The notes below the pieces were generated by a model. It was given only the letters and a program-made list of their open reading frames with translations. It did no database searches and was not told the origin of the DNA. Shown here piece by piece: positions 26,001 to 34,291 of a stretch of DNA of 54,951 nt. Made by a program: the position numbers and the translations under genes. How positions within the stretch are numbered: position 1 is the first letter of the stretch; each line of letters begins with the position of its first letter. The stretch comes from Candidatus Bathyanammoxibius amoris (GTDB taxonomy: Bacteria; Planctomycetota; Brocadiia; Brocadiales; Bathyanammoxibiaceae): assembly GCA_024451685.1 (NCBI GenBank), contig JAMXCW010000007.1, forward strand, positions 29,120 to 84,070, given 5' to 3'.

Positions 26001-26542
26001 CTGGAGGTAACGGGTGCAGAAAAATCCACTGCCGCCGTATTGATGTAATGACCGTTGTGGGGCGGGACAACGCCGGCTTCATTGTAGTTTTTGTCTCTGG
26101 CCTGCGTAAATATCTCCTGGTCGGATATATCCCGCCCAATCATCGCCTCGTTAGTAGATGCAACAACCTTGCCGTCCAGGTCCACAGCTTCTATTCCCCT
26201 AATATAGGGGCCTAGCAGCTTCTTGTTCGTTAAGAGGTGTCTATTCAGGGCAATAACGACATCGTCTTTATGAAATTCATTACGGTTGATTGTCTCAAGG
26301 CTGTCTTTTATATGCCCGTCGGAGGCGAAGTCTGTAACCCGTCCCTTTCTTCCCTCTATAAGTTCAATGACGTGCGCCTTTTTCGACTCTGCTATTGCCG
26401 TCAGACTCTGCATTATCTGTTGCTTCAAGGCCCTCCTGGCGTTGAAGTAGTATATAGTCGTGATTATGGCAATGGGGATGAGCGAGATGCAGAGCCCGAA
26501 GATAAGTAGTCTACTTCTTACTGAGAGGGAAGGCTTCCGCAC
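23066..26542 (-). CDS. Double-Cache sensor histidine kinase
   Basis: A 1158-residue kinase. It has two tandem copies of a TM-periplasmic-Cache-TM module: TM1 (about 10-32), Cache 1, TM2 (about 305-325), a Pro/Ala/Gly linker, then TM3 (about 360-385), Cache 2, TM4. The copies share LCISLIP...TTIYYxNAR, LEGKSGALxAPDYRG and SLDWGLVAK. After TM4 come HAMP (STSRPIRKLTYATRRFAGGDLGSRV), GAF, a short coiled coil, HisKA with the phospho-histidine in SMSHELRTPLNSIIGF, and HATPase (LSNAVKF, DTGIGIA, GTGLGLYL). No receiver domain is fused. GTG start with AGGAG 7 bp upstream. The binding-protein gene lies immediately upstream. Confidence 0.93.
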   Translation of the reverse strand: MRKPSLSVRSRLLIFGLCISLIPIAIITTIYYFNARRALKQQIMQSLTAIAESKKAHVIELIEGRKGRVTDFASDGHIKDSLETINRNEFHKDDVVIALNRHLLTNKKLLGPYIRGIEAVDLDGKVVASTNEAMIGRDISDQEIFTQARDKNYNEAGVVPPHNGHYINTAAVDFSAPVTSRDGVETLGLIINHYDLAILSEITANRAGMGKTGEIVLGQMEEDNNIVFLNFLRYADNAPLTLSIPLTSKEAEPMRLALEGKSGALIAPDYRGVKVVAAYQYIPSLDWGLVAKIDEAEALAPLRTLGIVALIVGLLSAAAVISTVVIFAYSRLMFTETPAEAPGAPTGEATGGIRPFRSIKARLLTFVLCISLIPVILLTTIYYLNARHALKKQALEWLTAVAESRRLHIVSYLEKEKKHAVHFSRDRFIRESLAMIERGGPDRENAMESLNRYLSSEEKISAPELLAIMVADMDGEILASSDSKLLGQDIRDLNVFTEARGLNSGQAYIGQPRYLSYLGKNVLFFSAPIAITTNGDTIGVIVNANSLSSLSDITSSRAGMGGTGEVYLGRTQGSRIVFLSSLRYVHDAPLSLSVPVGSVGAEPMRLALEGKSGALVAPDYRGVDVVAAYQGIPSMDWGLVAKVDKSEAFAPIRLQGIIALAVGVIGAAVVTCLGFIFALSTSRPIRKLTYATRRFAGGDLGSRVKIRRRDEIGELASSFNVMAEGFDREITERKEAEGRLAEQVQLAKLGEAVGVALTREETLRNMLQECTEAIVLHLNVVFTRVWTLNKDENVLELQASSGMYTRIDGRHSRVAVGGGLKIGVIAQEKRPFLTNDLANEPWVSDRDWVERERIVAFAGYPLVVEGRAVGVIATFARKPMPGHVLGALAAATDEIALGIKHKKTEEEIVKRSAELAEANVRLRELDRLKSMFVASMSHELRTPLNSIIGFTGILLRGIGGEINEQQKDDLSRVKRSAKHLLSLINDVIDISKVEAGKAEAFVEEFTLDEVISEAIESVQPQIKEKGLALEQSVSPGIRLKTDRKRLLQCILNYLSNAVKFTEAGTISIAAQEINGEVEITVTDTGIGIAKEDLPKLFNAFVRLDSAVRTKILGTGLGLYLTGKLAREVLGGTVAAWSEPGRGSTFTLRVPKELKQKQA

Positions 26543-26577
26543 CTGGTTTCTCCTAATGTGCCCTGAAAGAGGTCTTA

Positions 26578-27741
26578 TTATTCATCACTGCCCTCTTTTT
26601 CGATATAGTCATACTCATAGAGTCTGTATTTTTTTGGGTTGGCAAGGATTTCTTCAACAATTCGCTTATCAAAGCTGTTTTGCACCTCACTCCAATCTGC
26701 AGTTGCCGGAATCTTGTCCAAGGCCTTCAGAAACTCGAACTCATAGTATAGCGAACCTATCAACTCTAAATCACCTTTCGGGATACGACAAGGTTGCTTC
26801 ATCCCTATAATATCCTCTTTGGCCAGTCTCGCTACCTCCTCGTCAGAAATCTCAAGACTTTTTCCTATTAACTTCTCTCCCGATTTTCTGGACCAGAGAG
26901 AGGCCCTGCCGAGGTTCTCGTCACTGGCCTGCATCCAGCTAATGGCACGCATTGCCGCGGCAACAATGTGGTACATAGCGTCATGATGTTCTATCGCAAA
27001 GTCCTTTGGGAAATATAAGTAACCTGAATTTAATTTACTGTATATGATGATCGTGTCTTTATATTTTTTCAAGGTTATCGTTGGCGTCGGCTCCCAGGCA
27101 GAGAAGGCGTCTACCTTTCCTGAGTGCAAGGCTTCGGGCATTTCGCCGATATCCATGGGGATAAGATGTACATCTTCTTCGTTGAGCCCCACGGCAGAAA
27201 GGGCCTGCAGGAGTGAATAATGGGCATTAGAGCCAAAACCATAACCGATGTGCCTTCCGCGCATCCCCCCCAAAAGTACGTCCCGTCTGGCAACGATAGA
27301 AGTAAACCCCCGTTGCATCATATTGGTGATAACAACATCAAGAGTAGCGGCGATGGTCAAAGCCGGCATGTCCCCTACTATGCCGGCATCAATGTCACCT
27401 CGCCTGAGAAAGAAATTTACATCATCACCTTTTAAAAAATCATAAAACCTAATCTTCATCCCCATTTCCAACAGGGACGTCTTGAGAATAATGTCCCGTT
27501 TCATCGTCTCGGAGATAAGCCCGGTGGGCATATAAACGGACTGGGTACCAATATTTATAACGCCCTCTCCCCTCTCGAAGTCGTATGCGGCATAGGTGGG
27601 ATGTTTTGATAAATCAGGCGTTGAAACTTGTGGATTACTCCCTGCCCATGCCATTGTTGTTGTGGTTATGGCAATGGGGATGAGGGAGACGCAGAGCGTG
27701 AGAAGGAATAATTTGCCTTTGATAGACCGGAAGGGATTCAT
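26578..27741 (-). CDS. SsuA/NMT1-like substrate-binding protein, probable sensor
   Basis: A 387-residue type-2 periplasmic binding fold similar to SsuA, TauA and NMT1 proteins: GVINIGTQSVYMPTGLISETM, RRGDIDAGIVGDMPALTIAAT, HIGYGFGSNAHYSLLQALSAVGL, GKVDAFSAWEPTPTIT. These proteins bind small anions or precursors for ABC importers, but no permease or ATPase gene is nearby; the neighbours are a kinase and regulators. The N-terminal leader (FRSIKGKLFLLTLCVSLIPI) is nearly the kinase's TM segment, also at DNA level (27663-27697 matches 26461-26495 at 32 of 35). It probably presents a ligand to, or sits beside, the kinase in the membrane. It is first gene of the operon. Confidence 0.82.
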   Translation of the reverse strand: MNPFRSIKGKLFLLTLCVSLIPIAITTTTMAWAGSNPQVSTPDLSKHPTYAAYDFERGEGVINIGTQSVYMPTGLISETMKRDIILKTSLLEMGMKIRFYDFLKGDDVNFFLRRGDIDAGIVGDMPALTIAATLDVVITNMMQRGFTSIVARRDVLLGGMRGRHIGYGFGSNAHYSLLQALSAVGLNEEDVHLIPMDIGEMPEALHSGKVDAFSAWEPTPTITLKKYKDTIIIYSKLNSGYLYFPKDFAIEHHDAMYHIVAAAMRAISWMQASDENLGRASLWSRKSGEKLIGKSLEISDEEVARLAKEDIIGMKQPCRIPKGDLELIGSLYYEFEFLKALDKIPATADWSEVQNSFDKRIVEEILANPKKYRLYEYDYIEKEGSDE

Positions 27742-27790
27742 CTTACGAGCCCATATGTAAGTCTCTTTATGGATATGACTTGCGTGGGGA

Positions 27791-27799
27791 GGGGGGGGG
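27791..27799 (-). repeat. Nine-base homopolymer in the operon leader
   Basis: A run of nine G on the plus strand (C on the transcript strand), preceded by GTGGGGA. It lies about 50 bp upstream of the binding-protein start codon. Such tracts can change length by slippage and so vary promoter or leader spacing. The rest of 27742-27990 shows nothing else I can name. Confidence 0.5.
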
Positions 27800-28075
27800 A
27801 AGGTAACAACCTGTTTAGAAATCTGCCCTCAGATGAAGTTCTTTTTTCCATATCCTGCTGACCCTCACACCACTTTTCATCGGGCTGTAGTATCGGCAGT
27901 GTGGCAGAAAACACGCTCCACCGGCAGCCAGACCACTAATAAGGAAATAGAACCACAGATACTATCAAAAAGTATATCGACCTTACAGACGTTTGCAACG
28001 GTAAATTTTGTAAAATTATAAGCAATTTCCGATGCTTGCAGAGAAATTCCTATATGCGTGGTTTTGTGAGACCAG

Positions 28076-28104
28076 TAGATACACACATTTGTTTGTGGTA
28101 TATT
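28076..28104 (+). promoter_or_regulatory. Candidate leaderless promoter of aroDE
   Basis: TATATT (28099-28104) ends 6 bp before the ATG at 28111, so transcription would begin at the start codon; the -35 region is poor. An alternative promoter, TTGCAA (27993-27998)-17-TTATAA (28016-28021), lies upstream and would give a leader of about 80 nt. Confidence 0.45.
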
Positions 28105-28110
28105 ACTCAC

Positions 28111-29604
28111 ATGCTCTGTATACCCATAACTGCTGCAACGACTGAAGATTTCTTGAAGGATATGCGCTCGGCCTCGGAGCAGGCCGACCTTTTGGAACTC
28201 CGTCTCGACTATATAAACGGCCTAAAAGACTCCGATATAGAAACTCTTATAGAGAGAAAGGCCAAACCCGTTATAGCAACCTGCAGACCTGAGAGAGAAG
28301 GCGGGAAGTTTACCGGGCCTTCGAACGACCGGATAACCCTGCTGGAGAAGGCCGCAGCCTCAGGGGCCGAGTATGTTGATGTTGAACACGATGTAGAACT
28401 TGATTCAATAAATAAGCTCATAAAAAAGACTAAGACAAAGGTAATCGTATCCTATCACAATTTCACTGAGACACCTGATGCCACAAAACTGCGGGAGATT
28501 CACAAGAGGCTGTCAGCCACGGGCGCTGATATAGTAAAAATAGTAACGTATGCACATGATATTACCGACAATCTGCGGATATTCAGTCTCCTTGAAGAGG
28601 CGCGTACACCCACCATAGCCCTATGCATGGGTGAGACGGGCCAGATTAGCCGCATCCTTGCACCCAAATACGGAGGCTTTTTGACCTTTGCGTCATTGGT
28701 CAAAGGTAAAGAATCCGCACCGGGACAGCTCTCCGCAAGAGAACTGCTTGAAGTCTACAACTTTCGTGGGATAAACCGCTCCACTGAGATATACGGGCTC
28801 ATCGGAAATCCCGTTGCCCACAGTATGGGCCCGCTGCTCCATAACACCTGCTTCAGGGAGGCGGGGCTGAACGCCGTCTATCTGCCGTTTAAGGTGGAAA
28901 ACCTTGCCTCATTCGTTAACGGGTTCAAGGCCCTGAACGTCCGGGGCTACAGTGTCACCATACCTCACAAGGAAGCCGTCATGGGACTGCTTGACGGGCT
29001 CGACCCGCTCGCTGAGTCTATCGGCGCGGTAAACACCGTGGTAAATAGAGACGGCAGGCTGACCGGTTACAATACCGATTCAACCGCGGCCACAAAAGTG
29101 ATAGAGGACGGGCTGGCGGAACACGGCGAAACGCTAAGCGGGAAACGGGTTACCATCATCGGCGCGGGCGGCGCCGCGCGCGCTGTGGCATTCGGACTCA
29201 AGCAAAAAGACGCGGAGATAACAATCGTCAACCGCACACAGGCCCGCGCGGAGGCGCTGGCGGGGGAACTGGGGTGCGACTACAAGAAATTCAGCGAACT
29301 ATCCGGGCTTGACACCGGGATGATATTGGTAAACTGTACCAGCATAGGCATGCATCCAAACGTGGACGACACTCCCGTACCGGCAGAGGCATTGAGACCG
29401 GGGATGTGGGTCTTCGACGCCGTCTATAATCCGCCGGAGACGCGGCTCCTCAGGGAAGCCGCCGCCGGGGGCTGCCATACCCTGGACGGGGTAAAGATGT
29501 TCGTGCTCCAGGCCGCACAACAATTCGAACTATGGACCGGCAGGCCGGCACCCGTTGAATCCATGGGAGAGACCATCAGGGCCAGACTTGCGGGAATGGG
29601 ATAA
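28111..29604 (+). CDS. aroDE: Fused 3-dehydroquinate dehydratase / shikimate dehydrogenase
   Basis: Bifunctional enzyme for two consecutive steps of the shikimate pathway. 497 residues. The type I dehydratase (about 1-220) shows CIPITAAT, ADLLELRLDYI, EYVDVEHD and the Schiff-base lysine region VKIVTYAHD. The dehydrogenase (about 225-497) shows IYGLIGNPVAHSMGPLLHN, the catalytic lysine in YSVTIPHKEAVM, GAVNTVV, GYNTDS and the nucleotide motif IIGAGGAARAVAFGL. The start at 28111 fits homologues; an in-frame ATG at 28036 would add 25 atypical residues. No ribosome-binding site is present. This fusion is known from Planctomycetes, Chlamydiae and plants. Confidence 0.95.
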   Translation: MLCIPITAATTEDFLKDMRSASEQADLLELRLDYINGLKDSDIETLIERKAKPVIATCRPEREGGKFTGPSNDRITLLEKAAASGAEYVDVEHDVELDSINKLIKKTKTKVIVSYHNFTETPDATKLREIHKRLSATGADIVKIVTYAHDITDNLRIFSLLEEARTPTIALCMGETGQISRILAPKYGGFLTFASLVKGKESAPGQLSARELLEVYNFRGINRSTEIYGLIGNPVAHSMGPLLHNTCFREAGLNAVYLPFKVENLASFVNGFKALNVRGYSVTIPHKEAVMGLLDGLDPLAESIGAVNTVVNRDGRLTGYNTDSTAATKVIEDGLAEHGETLSGKRVTIIGAGGAARAVAFGLKQKDAEITIVNRTQARAEALAGELGCDYKKFSELSGLDTGMILVNCTSIGMHPNVDDTPVPAEALRPGMWVFDAVYNPPETRLLREAAAGGCHTLDGVKMFVLQAAQQFELWTGRPAPVESMGETIRARLAGMG

Positions 29605-29657
29605 TACGTCCAAAAATTCATTGAGTCTTCAATAATATCGTGTAAGGTGTGGTTTCT

Positions 29658-29837
29658 ATGGGCGCAGAAGACGACATTTCTGAAGAGATAAGGTCTTTCG
29701 CCATGACGCTTGTGTGGAGATGCACCCGGTGCGGTTATCAGGGCGAAACCGGCTGTACGGAGACGTGCATGTTGCCGCAAAAGTGTCCCGGCTGCGGAAC
29801 AACGGTAGAGGACCTGGTGGTACTCACCGAGGACTAA
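29658..29837 (+). CDS. Small zinc-ribbon / rubredoxin-like protein
   Basis: A 59-residue protein with six cysteines: C-T-R-C-G-Y, C-T-E-T-C and C-P-G-C-G. The first and last pairs resemble the knuckles of rubredoxin-like or zinc-ribbon domains; the two central cysteines are extra. AAGGTG lies about 9 bp before the ATG; an in-frame GTG at 29649 is an alternative. It could bind iron or zinc; function is unknown. It follows aroDE on the same strand after 53 bp. Confidence 0.65.
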   Translation: MGAEDDISEEIRSFAMTLVWRCTRCGYQGETGCTETCMLPQKCPGCGTTVEDLVVLTED

Positions 29838-29863
29838 GCTGCTCGGCCCTTCGTGTTGTACAG

Positions 29864-31450
29864 CTAGGGTTTGATTCCCACGATTGACAGGGTGGTCACG
29901 TTCCCGGACAGGTCCGCAACCCTGATGGCATGGTTATTGGTGTCGGCGATGTACAACTTGCCGCCGGCAAAATCAAGCCCGCCGGGTTCATAGAACTCAA
30001 TCCCGCCATCGTCCTCATGTCCGGGCCTCCCGCTGCCGAGAAAGGTATTTGAGGTGCCTTCCGCGGGGTCAATGACCTTTATCTTGTGGTTATAGGTATC
30101 AGCTACGTAGACAAGACCGTCACGATATGCGACGCCAAGGGGATGTTGCAGCCGAGCCTCGTTACTATTGCCGTCCCTGTCGCCGAATATAAACAGGCCC
30201 CGGCCGATAACGGTGCGAACCCGCCCACTTTCCGTATCAATCTCACGGACTGAGCTCGTCTCGCTGTCAGCCACATACAGCTTTTTTCCGTCCGAGGCGA
30301 TACCGCTGGGCTGTGCCATCTCGCTCTTATCTAACACACCGTCCCTGATACCCTCACGCCTGCTTCCTGCATACGGTTGCACAAGATTATTTCCAAGGTC
30401 CATCACCCATATCTGATGCAGTCCGGCCATGGCGATATACAGCTTATTACCCCCGACCAGTTCCAGGTCCCACGGCGAGCTGAGCGCGGCCTTTGTGCCG
30501 AGGCCGCCCACGCTGAGAAAATCGGCCTGCCGCCCGCTGCCGGCGATAGTGGTCACCGTCCTTGAAGTTAAGTCCAGACGACGAATCAGATGGTTCTCCG
30601 TGTCCGCCACGTAGAGGACATCCCCGTCAAGTGCCATACCCTGTGGGTGAGAAAAGCCCGCCTCCTCAAACCCACCGTCCTCCACGCCTTCCTCACCGCT
30701 CCCCGCGACGTCTAAAACCTGACCGTCACGGCGGGTAATGACGATGCGGTTGTGGCCTGAGTCCGCAATAAACAACCTGTCGTTATCGGGGTCGGCGAGT
30801 ATCTTACCGGGGAAGGACAGGGGAGTGGGCTCCGTTTCCAGTCTGTCAAATATATCCACAGAGGGGGTTTCATTGAGCATGTCTTTTTGACGGTACCATT
30901 TGACGTATTGCTCTATCTGCCTGTCAATATCCTCAAAATTCCCCTCTCCACTGTATACAGACACGAAATTCCCCTCCGGGTCTATAAGCACCAGTGTTGG
31001 CCAGGCACGCACCCCGTACGCGTTCCAGATGCGAAACTCGCTGTCGTTCACCACCGGGTGCTCCAGCCCGTAGCGGAGCATGGCCTGCCGTATGTTCCCG
31101 GTGACCCGCTCGTTGGTGAACTTTGCCGAGTGCACGCCGATTACCACCAGGTTGTTCGGGTGCCTGGCCTCCAGCTTCTTAAGCTCCGGCATCACGTGCA
31201 TACAGTTTATGCAGCAGTAGGTCCAGAAATCGAGCAGCACCATCTTCCCGCGCAACTCGGCCAGCCGGACGGGCCTGCCGCCCGTGTTCAGCCACTCCAT
31301 ACCCTCGGGAAATTCGGGGGCCTTTATCTTCATCGGCGATGCCTGTGTCTTATGCTCTCCCGGTCCGGAATCCGGCAGCAACGTGCGAACCGGAACCGCC
31401 AGGAAAAACAATAACAATAATAACGGTACCCAGTAACGTTTCATGATCAT
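29864..31450 (-). CDS. Exported thioredoxin-fold protein with NHL beta-propeller
   Basis: A 528-residue protein with a signal or anchor segment (residues 5-22). A TlpA-like thioredoxin domain (about 45-185) has LDFWTYCCINCMHVMPEL, redox pair C80-x-x-C83. NHL repeats follow (about 205-520: LFIADSGHNRIVIT, LYVADTENHLIRRLD, LYVADSETSSVREID, VYVADTYNHKIKVID, LYIADTNNHAIRVAD). The order matches NHLRC2-type proteins. It probably acts on disulphides outside the cytoplasm, with the propeller as binding surface. It stands alone, between convergent and divergent neighbours. Confidence 0.9.
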   Translation of the reverse strand: MIMKRYWVPLLLLLFFLAVPVRTLLPDSGPGEHKTQASPMKIKAPEFPEGMEWLNTGGRPVRLAELRGKMVLLDFWTYCCINCMHVMPELKKLEARHPNNLVVIGVHSAKFTNERVTGNIRQAMLRYGLEHPVVNDSEFRIWNAYGVRAWPTLVLIDPEGNFVSVYSGEGNFEDIDRQIEQYVKWYRQKDMLNETPSVDIFDRLETEPTPLSFPGKILADPDNDRLFIADSGHNRIVITRRDGQVLDVAGSGEEGVEDGGFEEAGFSHPQGMALDGDVLYVADTENHLIRRLDLTSRTVTTIAGSGRQADFLSVGGLGTKAALSSPWDLELVGGNKLYIAMAGLHQIWVMDLGNNLVQPYAGSRREGIRDGVLDKSEMAQPSGIASDGKKLYVADSETSSVREIDTESGRVRTVIGRGLFIFGDRDGNSNEARLQHPLGVAYRDGLVYVADTYNHKIKVIDPAEGTSNTFLGSGRPGHEDDGGIEFYEPGGLDFAGGKLYIADTNNHAIRVADLSGNVTTLSIVGIKP

Positions 31451-31591
31451 AATTTTGAGAAAGAACCCACCTTACCAGATTTTAAACCCATCCGCCCGGG
31501 GATTCAACCGAAGAAAACCCCCGAAGACGTCTGACATCCGGCAGCAAACACCGCCACCAGCATTCGCCGCCACTTAAATAAAGTATTTCTT

Positions 31592-31615
31592 AAAAAACAT
31601 CCGTTCCAGTATAAT
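31592..31615 (+). promoter_or_regulatory. Possible promoter of aspS
   Basis: A perfect TATAAT (31610-31615) lies 17 bp after a weak -35 region in the AT-rich stretch around 31587-31592. The predicted start is about 120 nt before aspS. The remainder of the 291-bp gap 31451-31741 holds no ORF or hairpin I can support. Confidence 0.35.
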
Positions 31616-31741
31616 ACCCCGGATTACATTTTTTTCTTCTGTTTCGCCCCTCGCGGCGCGGTTTATTGAAGCCGTATGGGGCGCATAATTTTTCATTTTG
31701 TCACTCAAAGACCTTTTTTATGCCGCTGATAGAGATAATAG

Positions 31742-33502
31742 ATGCTTAAACGCACACATACATGTGGAGAGCTGCGCAAGACCGACGTTGGCAAGGAGGT
31801 CGTGCTGAACGGCTGGGTGTCGAAACGCCGTGACCACGGTGGCCTGGTATTCATAGACCTGAGAGACCGCTACGGCGTCACACAGGTGGTCTTCAACCCC
31901 GAACAGGATGAGGAACTGCATAAGGCGTCCCGTGACCTGAGGCCCGAGTACGTGCTCGCCATAAAGGGCAATGTCTCTGAAAGACCGGAAGGTACGGTAA
32001 ACCCCGGATTGGACACGGGCGAGGTAGAGGTCTACGCCTCTGAGCTCGACGTGTTGAGCAAGGCCGAGACCCCGCCCTTTGAGATAGAGGAGGCCGGCAA
32101 CGTCTCTATGGACCTGAGGCTCAAATACAGGTATCTGGACCTGAGGCGTCCCGACATGCAGCGCTACTTCCGGTTCCGCCACAAACTCTCCCAGGTCATC
32201 AGGCAGTATTTTGACACTCAGGACTTCCTGGAGATAGAGACCCCCTTCCTCACCAGGAGCACCCCGGAGGGAGCGAGAGACTATCTGGTACCCAGCCGCA
32301 TAAGTCCGGGCCACTTCTACGCCCTGCCCCAGTCGCCACAGTTGTTCAAGCAGATACTGATGATGTCCGGCTTTGACCGCTATTTCCAGATAGTAAAGTG
32401 CTTCAGGGACGAAGACCTGAGGGCGCAGCGCCAGCCTGAATTCACACAAATCGATGTCGAGATGTCATTTGTCGAAGAAGACGACGTGATGGGCACAATC
32501 GAGGGGCTGTTTGTGGAGATTTTTGAGAAACTGCTTGGTAAAAAGATAAAGACCCCCTTCCAGAGACTCGCCTACAGCGAGTCCGTCCGGCTGTACGGTT
32601 CGGACGCTCCCGACCTGCGCTACGACCTCAGCCTGAAGGATATCACGGACATATCCCGCACCTCCGAATTCAAGACGTTCCGCAACGTGGTGGAAAGGGG
32701 CGGGATTGTGCGGGGTATTAACGCCACGGGCTGCTGTAAGGATTTTTCCAGGAAGCATCTCGACGAGCTTACGGCCTTCGTGGGGGAATTCGGCGCAAAG
32801 GGTCTGGCGTGGTTCAAGGTAGAGAACGGCGGTTTCAGCTCGCCCATCGCAAAGTTCTTCCCCGCAGAACAGCAGGCCCGGATAAAGGAGTGCATGCAGG
32901 CGGCCACAGGCGATTTACTCATGTTCGTGGCCGACAGGGAGAAGGTGGTGTCGCAGTCCCTCTCACAACTGAGATCACGCCTGGCCGTGAGACTCGGACT
33001 CATAAAAAAAGAGGAGTACGCGTTCACATGGATAACCGACTTCCCGCTGCTGGAATTCGACGAGACCCTGGGGCGGAACGTCTCTATCCATCACCCCTTC
33101 ACCTCACCGAGACCGGAGGACGTGCCGGCTATGGAGGAGAAACCGCTGGAGGTACGGGCACGGGCCTATGACATAGTGCTGAACGGGGTTGAACTGGGCG
33201 GCGGAAGTATAAGGATACACGACCCCGAACTCCAGCGCCGTATATTCAAACTCCTCAACATAGACGAGGCCACTGCACGAGAGCGGTTCGGGTTCCTGCT
33301 TGAGGCCCTTAAGTACGGCGCCCCGCCCCATGGCGGCATCGCGCTTGGCCTTGACAGGGTGGTGGCCATGTTGTTAGGACTCGATGACATAAAAGAAGTC
33401 ATCGCCTTCCCGAAGACACAGCGGGCCACCTGCCTGCTTACCGATGCGCCCGCCGGCGTGGACGCAGAGCAGTTGAAGGAACTTGGCCTGAGAACTATTT
33501 AG
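31742..33502 (+). CDS. aspS: Aspartyl-tRNA synthetase
   Basis: Charges tRNA-Asp. 586 residues, the bacterial type with N-terminal OB fold (HTCGELRKTDVGKEVVLNGW, VSKRRDHGGLVFIDLRDRYG), class II catalytic core and the inserted GAD domain (about 290-420). Motif 2 is FRDEDLRAQRQPEFTQIDVEMSF and motif 3 is GLDRVVAMLLGLDDIKEVIAFPK. GGVELGGGSIRIH is intact. Whether it discriminates against tRNA-Asn cannot be read here. Confidence 0.97.
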   Translation: MLKRTHTCGELRKTDVGKEVVLNGWVSKRRDHGGLVFIDLRDRYGVTQVVFNPEQDEELHKASRDLRPEYVLAIKGNVSERPEGTVNPGLDTGEVEVYASELDVLSKAETPPFEIEEAGNVSMDLRLKYRYLDLRRPDMQRYFRFRHKLSQVIRQYFDTQDFLEIETPFLTRSTPEGARDYLVPSRISPGHFYALPQSPQLFKQILMMSGFDRYFQIVKCFRDEDLRAQRQPEFTQIDVEMSFVEEDDVMGTIEGLFVEIFEKLLGKKIKTPFQRLAYSESVRLYGSDAPDLRYDLSLKDITDISRTSEFKTFRNVVERGGIVRGINATGCCKDFSRKHLDELTAFVGEFGAKGLAWFKVENGGFSSPIAKFFPAEQQARIKECMQAATGDLLMFVADREKVVSQSLSQLRSRLAVRLGLIKKEEYAFTWITDFPLLEFDETLGRNVSIHHPFTSPRPEDVPAMEEKPLEVRARAYDIVLNGVELGGGSIRIHDPELQRRIFKLLNIDEATARERFGFLLEALKYGAPPHGGIALGLDRVVAMLLGLDDIKEVIAFPKTQRATCLLTDAPAGVDAEQLKELGLRTI

Positions 33503-33584
33503 AGAGGCGTGGCCTGGCGGCATCGGCGTCGTTCTGAATAGAGCGAACTCGTGCCGAAGACAGGCCGTGCCCCGTAAACGGCAA

Positions 33585-34214
33585 ATGGCTAATATTAATT
33601 GGGACTACCCTGAACCGCGGGAGGGTATGGCCGGCTCCTACGACAGGCTGATAGGCCCCGGTGCCACGCGTGCGGAAATATATCTGCAGTTCACATTCGC
33701 CGCTGCGGCAGGGGTCGCGATGCCAACCTACGCCATCCTTAACCACCTGGGATGGAGTACCATACAACTCTTTGTCGCAACCGCTTTTGCCGTCGAGCTG
33801 ACAGGCGGCATCTGTACAAACGCCACCTCATCCGCAAAACGCTGGTATCATCAGCCGGGTATGGAGTTCAGGCAGCATTTTGCCTTCGTTGCCATACACA
33901 TACACCCACTTATCATAGCCTGGCTCTTCCGGTCTATGGACTGGATGTTTTTCGTCGTCGTGTACGGCTATCTTCTTGCCGCCACGGCCATTATCCTGCG
34001 AACGGAACTCTATCTCCGGCGTCCGGTAGCCTTTATACTCTTCAGCGGGGGTATACTGATTAACGGCTATCTGTTTACGCCCACGCACGGACTTGAATGG
34101 TTTGTGCCGTTCTTTTATCTGAAATTGCTTATGGGCCATATTCTGAGAGAAGAACCATATCGCCCGGAGGGCGAGAAAATTTGTCCTCATATGCCGACCG
34201 GCGAACATTCATAA
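33585..34214 (+). CDS. Polytopic membrane protein of unknown function
   Basis: A 209-residue protein with about five or six hydrophobic segments (roughly residues 35-55, 60-80, 98-113, 116-136, 142-160 and 163-180) separated by short loops. Polar marks include RWYHQPGMEFRQHF, HIHP in a membrane segment and HGLEWF. The tail is polar with CPHMPTGEH, which together with the internal histidines could bind metal. I do not recognise the family. The ATG at 33585 is chosen; a GTG at 33567 is an alternative, and neither has a strong ribosome-binding site. It lies 82 bp after aspS on the same strand. Confidence 0.65.
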   Translation: MANINWDYPEPREGMAGSYDRLIGPGATRAEIYLQFTFAAAAGVAMPTYAILNHLGWSTIQLFVATAFAVELTGGICTNATSSAKRWYHQPGMEFRQHFAFVAIHIHPLIIAWLFRSMDWMFFVVVYGYLLAATAIILRTELYLRRPVAFILFSGGILINGYLFTPTHGLEWFVPFFYLKLLMGHILREEPYRPEGEKICPHMPTGEHS

Positions 34215-34291
34215 AGGGAGGCGCGAGCGGGAACAATAATGCGATACAGCTTTAAGCAATTCTGCATCATCCAACGACAGGGGGAAAAGAC

